A stretch of 11,995 bases of DNA, taken from Nitrospirota bacterium. GTDB lineage: Bacteria; Nitrospirota_A; Leptospirillia; Leptospirillales; Leptospirillaceae. Position numbers and translations under genes: made by a program. The notes beneath the pieces were generated by a model. The model did no database searches, had not been told where the DNA came from, and saw only the letters and a program-made list of their open reading frames with translations. The stretch is taken from assembly GCA_021829515.1 (NCBI GenBank), contig JAKBPM010000031.1, positions 1 to 11,995 on the forward strand, written 5' to 3'. This document shows positions 6,566 to 11,995 of this stretch, in pieces; the stretch's first letter is position 1, and every line of letters starts with the position of its first letter.

Positions 6566-8098
6566 ATGGATATTGATTGCATTTCTTTTTCTTACCGGAT
6601 CTTCTTTTTGATGTTATCCGGTAGAGTGTCGGATTCCCTCTGTTGTCTCATAGGGAAAACGTTTCCTTTTGTTATCGCACTTCTTTTGTTTTCATCCTGT
6701 ACAACCCCATCGGCGGCTTCCCATCACACCGAAATGCGCTCCCTGCTCTTCCATAAAAAGTATTCAGCCCTGTTTTTATTATCCAGAAAAAATGCACTGA
6801 ACGGGGACCCTGAGTCCGAGTTTATTCAGGGATACCTCAGGGAGTACGGGCTGGGAACATCTGTCAATCAGAAGAAGGCTGTCTTCTGGTATGAAAAAGC
6901 GGCATCTCACGGAAACAGGGAAGCGATGAATAACCTTGGTGTTTTATACAGCCATGGGTTGGGAGTCCGAAAAAGCAATCGTCAGGCCATTGAATGGTTT
7001 TCTCGTTCTGCCCGGTTAAAAAATCCCGCAGCCTATAATAATCTGGCTCTTCTCCTTGAAGAAAAAGGGGGGAGTCATGATAAACGGGAAGCCGCCCGCT
7101 ATTTTCTTCTGTCGGCAAAAGGAGGAGATGCTGACGCGATGAATAATTTGGGCCTTGTTTATATGAGAGGGGATGGTGTCCCTGTCGACCGGGAAAAAGC
7201 TCGTTTCTGGTTTCAAAAGGCAGCGGATCATGGTCTTTTGGAAGCAAAAAAGAATATTGACTTCTTGAGGCCCCGCAGATCTCCTCCCTATGATCCAAAG
7301 CCGTCGATCGTGACTCCCGATGGCATCAATAGGACCCCAATAGAGTCCTGGATACAGAATCTTGATCCAGCGCAACAGGTCAAGGCTCACAAGAGCTGGG
7401 TCGCTGTCATTATTGGTGTTGACCACTATCTTCTCAAGGGCGTTCCTTCCGCAGAGTTTGCGGATAACGATGCGCGATCTATGGCCGCTTTCCTAAAAAA
7501 GATGGGTTGGTCGACGATTTTGCTTGAAAACGGGGATGCAAGCTATTTTGCAGTCAAAAACAGGATTCTGGTCTGGAAAGGATATCCTCTCCATCGTTTC
7601 CTGGTCTATTTTTCCGGACATGGCACACTGTCTTCTTCGGGGAGTCCTGGTTTGGCCCCTTCCGATATCCTTCCGACAGGGGAAGGGGCCATTCCATTAA
7701 AAACATTGAAAAACTGGATCAGCCAGTCTGCTGCACAAAAGAAGTATCTGATGGTTGATGCCTGCTTTTCCGGAGGAAAAAGATTCTTCTTTCCCAAAGG
7801 AACCAGACCGTTGATATCGGTTCGTCGCCAGTCCTCTGACCCGATTGATCTTCTGGAGTTTGATGCATCGCAAAGAAACCAGGAAAGTCATGTTGACCCT
7901 GTCGCGCACCATGGATTGTTTACGGAGATCTTTCTTGAAGCGGTCAGAAGGTATCTGCCTGATCCGAAGTGGAGCGATGTTTCCCGGGAGTTGCTCTCCC
8001 GATTGCCTTTTGAGGCCAGATCAAATGGATTTGATCAAACTCCCTCCATCCGGCCGTCTAACTCTCCGCTCCTTCCGGGATATATCGGCGCTCCGTAG
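6566..8098 (+). CDS. exported Sel1-repeat protein with caspase-like (C14) peptidase domain
   Basis: The product has 510 residues. An N-terminal extension leads to a signal-like core (about 32-44) ending FSSC; Cys45 may be lipidated, although Phe at -3 is atypical. Four Sel1-type repeats follow (about 80-223), with copies of NNLGVLYSHGLGV and NNLGLVYMRGDGV. The caspase-like domain starts near 277 (SWVAVIIGVDHY). It keeps the catalytic dyad H352 in YFSGHG and C400 in VDACFSGG, with D398 two residues before the Cys as in metacaspases and orthocaspases. The tail keeps GLFTEIFLEAV and QTPS, matching the usual orthocaspase end. Peptidase activity, probably after basic residues, is inferred from the family. 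Met16 (ATG 6611) is an alternative start, but GGAGG favours 6566. This gene ends the co-directional run. Confidence 0.87.
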   Translation: MDIDCISFSYRIFFLMLSGRVSDSLCCLIGKTFPFVIALLLFSSCTTPSAASHHTEMRSLLFHKKYSALFLLSRKNALNGDPESEFIQGYLREYGLGTSVNQKKAVFWYEKAASHGNREAMNNLGVLYSHGLGVRKSNRQAIEWFSRSARLKNPAAYNNLALLLEEKGGSHDKREAARYFLLSAKGGDADAMNNLGLVYMRGDGVPVDREKARFWFQKAADHGLLEAKKNIDFLRPRRSPPYDPKPSIVTPDGINRTPIESWIQNLDPAQQVKAHKSWVAVIIGVDHYLLKGVPSAEFADNDARSMAAFLKKMGWSTILLENGDASYFAVKNRILVWKGYPLHRFLVYFSGHGTLSSSGSPGLAPSDILPTGEGAIPLKTLKNWISQSAAQKKYLMVDACFSGGKRFFFPKGTRPLISVRRQSSDPIDLLEFDASQRNQESHVDPVAHHGLFTEIFLEAVRRYLPDPKWSDVSRELLSRLPFEARSNGFDQTPSIRPSNSPLLPGYIGAP

Positions 8099-8162
8099 AG
8101 GGGTTTCTCCGGTTCTTCGCAAGATCTGTCCTGATCAGATCGGTTCGGTAATCTTGAGTCGC

Positions 8163-8195
8163 CCCAAATGGTTTTCTTTTTTATTCCCATTTGGG
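8163..8195. repeat. 9-bp perfect inverted repeat after the Sel1-caspase gene
   Basis: CCCAAATGG (8163-8171) and CCATTTGGG (8187-8195) are exact reverse complements around a T-rich 15-nt loop. A T-tract does not follow the stem, so it is not a standard intrinsic terminator. It may be an mRNA 3' end structure or a protein site in the convergent spacer. Confidence 0.5.
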
Positions 8196-8246
8196 TGGAA
8201 TGGAAAGAGCCAAGACGGAGTCCGCGATTCTACCTCCCCCCATCTG

Positions 8247-8293
8247 ATGAAAAGTCACAGGTTCCCGTTGGAATGGAATCTATGACTTTTCAT
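8247..8293. repeat. 11-bp perfect inverted repeat between convergent genes
   Basis: ATGAAAAGTCA (8247-8257) and TGACTTTTCAT (8283-8293) match perfectly around 25 nt, which holds a smaller TTCC/GGAA pair. It lies 3 bp before the stop codon of the minus-strand kelch gene. Neither strand shows the run of T expected of an intrinsic terminator. It could be a bidirectional 3' structure or the trace of a mobile miniature repeat. Confidence 0.55.
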
Positions 8294-8296
8294 GGG

Positions 8297-9901
8297 TTAT
8301 TTTAAAAAAGTAACGGATCCAATAGAGTTTCCTCCAGCGTCTTCCCCTCCGACAAGCATGATCCTTCCATCAGGCAGAAGCGCTGCACCGAGCTCTTTCC
8401 TTTTTGTGATGTCAGGATGAACATTGCTGTTCCACTGATTTGTCATCGGATCGTAGATGTCGAGCTTGTCGAGAACGCCATTTCTGTTGAATCCGTCGGC
8501 CATGAGAACTTTTCCGTCCGGAAGGAGCAATGATGTTGCGTAGAGTCTGGGGGTTGGTGAAGGTCGAATGGATTTTCCCCACACTCGAGTCTTGGGATTG
8601 TAAAGATTTCCTGTTCCTGAGATTCCGTTTTCTCCTTCAAATCCTCCCATAAAAAGAACCAACCCGTTGTTCAGAAGAACTCCTGTGCCTCCCATTCTGC
8701 TTGTGGGTGCGGATGGAAGGGTTTTCCATTTTCCTGATCGGATGGAGTATTCCTCTGCCAATGAGAGGAATCCGGATTCAGACTGGCCACCAACCACGAG
8801 AACATTTCCATTGGGCAATGAAATGGCAACAGCCCCCATTCTCGAGACAGGATCCGGTAAGATTTTGTTCCAGGTTCCTGTTTTTGGTGTGTAGATAAAG
8901 GCTTCCCTGAGAATGCCCGTACTGTTGAACCCGCCGGAGACAAAAATCCTGTTCCCAGGCATGGATGCCGCGGCTGTATAGGAAACAGACAACGGATAGT
9001 CCGGAATGGTTTTTTCCCATTTGTTTTTTAAGGGGCTAAAGACTTCGACTGTCGGGACGATTCCAGCAGCGGCCTCTCCTCCGATGGAGACAACTCGACC
9101 ATCCGAAAGCGTTACGAGGGCGCCGGAGTCTCTTGGAACCATAAGCGGAGGACCAGAGATTCTTTGTGTCCCAAGGGGAGGGGCATAACGGGCAAAGTCC
9201 ATGATGATTTTTTTTGCCATCATTCGAGATCTCTTTTGATCGGGCGCGTCTGTTGCCTTGAGCAATCCACGGGAAAGATAGGAGGTCGCAAGGATAGCCG
9301 GAGACCATTGTCTGCATAGGGGGATCTTTTTGCCCCACTTCAAGCCATCGGCTTCCCCGTCAGAGAGGTCTTCGACAATTGCCCAGGCAAGCAGGCTTGA
9401 TGGTGTTTCAGCGATGGAGATCTTTGATATGGCAAGGTCAATCAGAGACTCCGCCTTATTCTGTTTCTGCAGGGTTTTGAGGGTGATCAGAAGACCTGAG
9501 TGCTGTTCTTGTTCATGGAGATCCTTGAGCGTTGAAAGAACTCCGATTTGTCTTTTTTCTCCTGGTTTCTCGATCATTGCAGAAAGAAACGGCTGATGGT
9601 GTTTTGGTCGTTGAGAGCAGTCGGAAGGGACTCTTAATGGAAGAATGACCCTGGCAGGAAAAATGGACCGGGGGAGCTGTATTGAGAATTGTCCTTTCCC
9701 ATCCAGTTTTCCCCGGATTTCTTCTGAGGCGATTTTTTTGTTTTTTGAGTTGGTTATGGGGCGAATAATCACTGGGCCGGATTGTTCAAGGAGCGTGCTT
9801 CCCAGAAGTGTGACCGTTTCTTCCGGAGTGGCAGTCTGATGCATGAGAATAATGGAGATTGGGATAAAAAAGAGAAATGGAATGCGAAAAAAACGGGTCA
9901 T
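8297..9901 (-). CDS. exported kelch-repeat (β-propeller) protein
   Basis: From ATG 9901 the product has 534 residues. I chose this start because GGAG lies 6 nt upstream and it begins directly with a signal peptide (MTRFFRIPFLFFIPISIILM). The in-frame ATG at 9931 has no ribosome site and adds ten polar residues. Residues of about 30-230 form a β-rich segment and a helical segment that I do not recognise. From about 255 to the end there are six kelch-type repeats. Each has a small-residue strand, DGR/NGN, VxxxGG and a final W (for example LPNGNVLVVGG, LPDGRIMLVGG), enough for one six-bladed propeller. Such propellers usually bind proteins or sugars; no galactose-oxidase copper ligands were identified. 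The fifth copy has ADG in place of GG. The gene is convergent with the Sel1-caspase gene and lies 164 bp after the SAM hydrolase gene. Confidence 0.82.
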   Translation of the reverse strand: MTRFFRIPFLFFIPISIILMHQTATPEETVTLLGSTLLEQSGPVIIRPITNSKNKKIASEEIRGKLDGKGQFSIQLPRSIFPARVILPLRVPSDCSQRPKHHQPFLSAMIEKPGEKRQIGVLSTLKDLHEQEQHSGLLITLKTLQKQNKAESLIDLAISKISIAETPSSLLAWAIVEDLSDGEADGLKWGKKIPLCRQWSPAILATSYLSRGLLKATDAPDQKRSRMMAKKIIMDFARYAPPLGTQRISGPPLMVPRDSGALVTLSDGRVVSIGGEAAAGIVPTVEVFSPLKNKWEKTIPDYPLSVSYTAAASMPGNRIFVSGGFNSTGILREAFIYTPKTGTWNKILPDPVSRMGAVAISLPNGNVLVVGGQSESGFLSLAEEYSIRSGKWKTLPSAPTSRMGGTGVLLNNGLVLFMGGFEGENGISGTGNLYNPKTRVWGKSIRPSPTPRLYATSLLLPDGKVLMADGFNRNGVLDKLDIYDPMTNQWNSNVHPDITKRKELGAALLPDGRIMLVGGEDAGGNSIGSVTFLK

Positions 9902-10065
9902 AGATGGCTCCGGCTCAGTCTGTTTATCCATGGAAAAAATTGGGACACAGTTTGGAACATCTTTATTGTTAGGGTGTTTTTGATCTGATTGAGAGTGATT
10001 ATTGAATTCGATTCTATCTTTTGGTGCTGAATTTTGTCAAATAAGTGCCGCTGATGAAAGAGTGG

Positions 10066-10851
10066 TTACAAGCTTTTGTATTCGCCCCCTTCCAGAAGGA
10101 TCCTGATCCTATCTCCTTTTTGGAGGTTCCAGAGTTTTTGGGCGGAGCCCTCCCGTTGAAAGATTTCAAGCCAGCCTGAGCTATTGATAAGAATCCCCAA
10201 ATTACCAACCGGTACATCCTGGTAAAAACGGACATATGGAATAATCATCGGAGCATCAGGCAGGAGAATCCTTTCGGGTGGGGAACTGACATGGCATCCG
10301 AGAAGAATGTTTCCGAAGTGGTCCACGTTCCAGATCCGGCACATTCCGCTTGGAGTTGGATCAAATGATCTTGTTAACGCATCAGGATATAAAGGTGTTC
10401 CGAGATGGGTCCCTTTTTTGGCTTTTGCCTGCTGGATCAGTGCCCGGGCAAAAAGATCCCTTCCCTGAAAGGTTGGAGATCTTTCTTTTTCAGGTTGTCC
10501 CTCCAGATAAGGGATCCTTCTAAACGAGAGATTGGGGAACCATTCATTCATCAATGCCGGTAGCCCATTGTCGGGCAGGAAAATCCAGCCGAAGGGGGAG
10601 TGTATCTGAAGGGGAATCCTGTCTGATCCAACTCCGGGATCCACAATAACCAGATGAAAACTATCCTCAGGAAACCAGGTAATGGTGTCTTTTAAAAAAG
10701 GGAGGGCATTACATGGTTTGAAAACATCGAGCTCATGAGTCAGGTCAATTATGGAGGCATCCGGGATGGCTGAGAGGAGAACTCCTTTTATGGCTCCTAC
10801 ATAGGGATCCTTTGTTCCAAAATCCGTCGACAATGTAATGATCGGCTTCAA
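10066..10851 (-). CDS. SAM hydrolase / SAM hydroxide adenosyltransferase-like protein (DUF62 family)
   Basis: The product has 261 residues, a normal length. The N-domain has ITLSTDFGTKDPYVGAIKGV at 4-23, IIDLTHEL at 34-41, IVDPGVGSDR at 69-78 and FLPDNGLPALM at 91-101. The C-domain has VDHFGNILLG. This is the chlorinase/fluorinase-like family, whose common members turn SAM and water into adenosine and methionine in the cytoplasm using an Asp-Arg-His triad. D71 and R78 are present, but the third position is Gln129 (FQGRD instead of FHGRD; codon CAG at 10467-10465). The start is TTG 10851, inside the stop of the methyltransferase gene (TTGA overlap), with GAGGA 4 nt upstream, so translation is probably coupled. 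Confidence 0.9.
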   Translation of the reverse strand: MKPIITLSTDFGTKDPYVGAIKGVLLSAIPDASIIDLTHELDVFKPCNALPFLKDTITWFPEDSFHLVIVDPGVGSDRIPLQIHSPFGWIFLPDNGLPALMNEWFPNLSFRRIPYLEGQPEKERSPTFQGRDLFARALIQQAKAKKGTHLGTPLYPDALTRSFDPTPSGMCRIWNVDHFGNILLGCHVSSPPERILLPDAPMIIPYVRFYQDVPVGNLGILINSSGWLEIFQREGSAQKLWNLQKGDRIRILLEGGEYKSL

Positions 10852-11564
10852 TGGTTCCTCACTGATAATCGCCTCTTGAAAAGAAAGTACATAAAAGTTG
10901 TCAGTATGATACCGGAGGCAAACCCTTCCCAGAAAGCCTGGGTGTTTCCTTTCAGGATGAATCCGGAGAATCCTCCAAGAAAGGAGATGTTGAGAAATTC
11001 GGAGCGGATTCCTGATGATAGGTTTGCTCCCTCATTTTCGTCAAAGGGATGCAGAAATGTCCTTAAAGGATGGCTGTTGGGAATGAACCCGGGAACGTTT
11101 TTTCGGTATTTCTCGAACTCCGGGAAGTGTTTCAGGAGAAATTGGTCCTCATGGTTCGCCAGAAAAAAGATAAAAGGAATGGCAAAAAAAAGGATGATCC
11201 CGGCAGAAACGGGAGAGTTCATCGGGGCCAGTGAAAGCAGTATGAGCATTGAGCCCAGATGAATGGGGTGTCTGATCGATCCATATATTCCTCTTGTTTC
11301 GAGTGCGCGGGCTCTGGGCATTCCCCCCCAGACGGTCTCAGATCCCAGAATGGAGGATCCGGAGATCCTAAGCCAGAGTCCTGCTATATAAAAGCCCATC
11401 AACAAGGTATACGAAAGCCGGATGGCAGATGTGGAGGCGAGTCCCAGCTTGTTGAGAAGGAGGAAGATCACTGGATAGGGGTGCAACATGTTGATTTTCC
11501 ATAGTCCGGCAAAAACAAGAATCAGGATTGGCACTCTCGCCCGGTAAAGGGTTTGGGATATCAT
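10848..11564 (-). CDS. membrane methyltransferase of the isoprenylcysteine carboxyl methyltransferase / PEMT-like family
   Basis: From ATG 11564 the product has 238 residues. AGGG 6 nt upstream supports this start, and it begins near the first membrane span. The frame extends to ATG 11648, but that start has no ribosome site and adds a charged 28-residue leader close to the transposon end. Several N-terminal spans lead to the family core: RGIYGSIRHPIHLGS at 91-105 (RHP at 98-100), two spans, E139 in NHEDQFLL, and EFEKYRKNVPGFIP at 149-162. This core binds SAM and methylates a membrane-embedded acceptor. The acceptor, lipid or protein, cannot be read from sequence. After the core there is an extra hydrophobic tail of about 60 residues. 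Its stop overlaps the start of the SAM hydrolase gene. Confidence 0.83.
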   Translation of the reverse strand: MISQTLYRARVPILILVFAGLWKINMLHPYPVIFLLLNKLGLASTSAIRLSYTLLMGFYIAGLWLRISGSSILGSETVWGGMPRARALETRGIYGSIRHPIHLGSMLILLSLAPMNSPVSAGIILFFAIPFIFFLANHEDQFLLKHFPEFEKYRKNVPGFIPNSHPLRTFLHPFDENEGANLSSGIRSEFLNISFLGGFSGFILKGNTQAFWEGFASGIILTTFMYFLFKRRLSVRNH

Positions 11565-11697
11565 TGTTTTCCCTGATATTTTTTTCTGTTCTTTGATCTT
11601 TTCATCAGTATTTCGCGCAGGATACCCTCTCCGGGATAGTCGTTTCATCAGGAGACGGGAGGAATGCGCTTCTCCTTATCATCTGTTAGAAATTGAG

Positions 11698-11718
11698 ACA
11701 GGAAACAATGTTTCCTGT
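11698..11718. repeat. terminal hairpin of an IS200/IS605-type element (left end)
   Basis: ACAGGAAAC (11698-11706) and GTTTCCTGT (11710-11718) form a perfect 9-bp stem with a 3-nt AAT loop, immediately upstream of tnpB. IS200/IS605 elements lack long terminal inverted repeats and carry subterminal hairpins recognised by the Y1 transposase, so this fits the left end. The exact boundary, probably within 11660-11697, cannot be fixed from one end. Confidence 0.62.
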
Positions 11719-11738
11719 GATGGGTCTATGAAAAAATA

Positions 11739-11995
11739 TTGAAGGTCAAACTGACCCCGACCAAAGAACAGGCCAAGTCTCTTCTGGAGACGGTCGAGAG
11801 CTTCAACGAGGCCTGCAACTGGATTTCCAGAAAGTCCTTCGAGGCCGGAACACCGTACCAGATGAAACTCCACCATCTGGTCTATTTTGAAGCGAAGGAG
11901 ATGTTTCCCGCCCTCACCTCCCAGATGATCGTCCGGGCCATTGCCAGGGTCTCCGGCAGCTACAGGACGGAGAAGAAATCGCTCCACTTTTTCAA
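11739..11995 (+). CDS. tnpB: IS200/IS605-family TnpB (OrfB), N-terminal part, cut by window end
   Basis: About 85 residues are visible. LKVKLTPTKEQAKSLLETVE at the start, FNEACNWISRKSF, and LHHLVYFEAKEMFPALTSQM followed by VRAIARVSGSY are the characteristic TnpB N-terminal region. TnpB proteins are RNA-guided nucleases of the RuvC type; the RuvC and zinc-finger parts and the guide RNA would lie beyond the window. No tnpA lies upstream. Third codon positions are mostly G or C, unlike the neighbouring genes, which fits transfer. The reading frame has no ATG: the first usable codon is TTG 11739. ATG 11728, which has GGG upstream, reads ATG AAA AAA TAT TGA. One more A in that run would join it to the tnpB frame, so the gene may carry a -1 frameshift at its start. 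Confidence 0.85.
   Translation, partial: MKVKLTPTKEQAKSLLETVESFNEACNWISRKSFEAGTPYQMKLHHLVYFEAKEMFPALTSQMIVRAIARVSGSYRTEKKSLHFF

Larger units (their letters stand above)
11680..11995 (+). mobile_element. left part of an IS200/IS605-type insertion element (tnpB-only in the visible part)
   Basis: The element is recognised by the terminal hairpin and the tnpB start, and the right end is outside the window. Its left border is approximate. It lies upstream of the minus-strand methyltransferase gene and may have changed that gene's promoter or first codons. Confidence 0.6.

Noticed and set aside
6864..7298. 144-residue minus-strand frame
   Set aside because: Antisense to the Sel1 repeats; its length comes from the repeat composition.
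9735..9751. T-runs such as this one, also near 473, 4874, 5234, 6200 and 9209, as terminators
   Set aside because: All lie inside coding frames and none follows a GC-rich stem.
9902..10065. Fur-box-like AT-rich sequence near 9988-10012
   Set aside because: Too few matches to the known Fur consensus to support an operator; the 164-bp spacer shows nothing else I can support.
11679..11987. 102-residue minus-strand frame at the right edge
   Set aside because: Antisense to tnpB, whose N-terminal motifs are clear.

Overview
The window looks like chromosomal DNA of a Gram-negative bacterium of roughly 50% GC. It carries several lipoprotein signal peptides, an RND pump and a Fur-family regulator. 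Codon use and protein style would suit an acidophilic Nitrospirota such as Leptospirillum. That is an impression only: no rRNA or marker gene here settles it.

Layout. (1) 1-918 (+) is the 3' part of a tRNA nucleotidyltransferase / poly(A) polymerase-family gene, cut by the window start. (2) 931-1413 (-) is a small lipoprotein with a thioredoxin-like CxxC. (3) 1414-1731 is a gene-poor stretch with hairpins and two short start-proximal ORFs. (4) 1732-8098 (+) is a run of five co-directional genes with small gaps: an HAE1-type RND pump, an unknown lipoprotein, a Fur-family regulator, a small lipoprotein, and an exported protein with Sel1 repeats plus a caspase-like peptidase domain. (5) 8099-8296 is a convergent spacer with two clear inverted repeats. 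(6) On the minus strand, read from right to left, come a membrane methyltransferase of the isoprenylcysteine methyltransferase type (11564-10848), a SAM hydrolase-family gene that overlaps its stop codon (10851-10066), and an exported six-kelch-repeat protein (9901-8297). (7) From about 11680 to the right edge is the left end of an IS200/IS605-type element: a terminal hairpin, then the start of tnpB, which runs off the window.

How the genes may work together. Most products in 931-9901 are envelope proteins. The five-gene run could be one transcript linking efflux, metal sensing and an envelope caspase-like protease, but this rests only on gene order. The pump has neither an adaptor nor an outer-membrane channel in the window. 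The methyltransferase and SAM hydrolase are probably translationally coupled and both should bind SAM. The SAM hydrolase has Gln where the family triad has His, so its activity is uncertain. The strongest points for follow-up are the Sel1-caspase protein and its gene neighbourhood, the altered SAM hydrolase triad, the orphan RND pump, and the tnpB 5' end, which looks as if it lost one A from a homopolymer.
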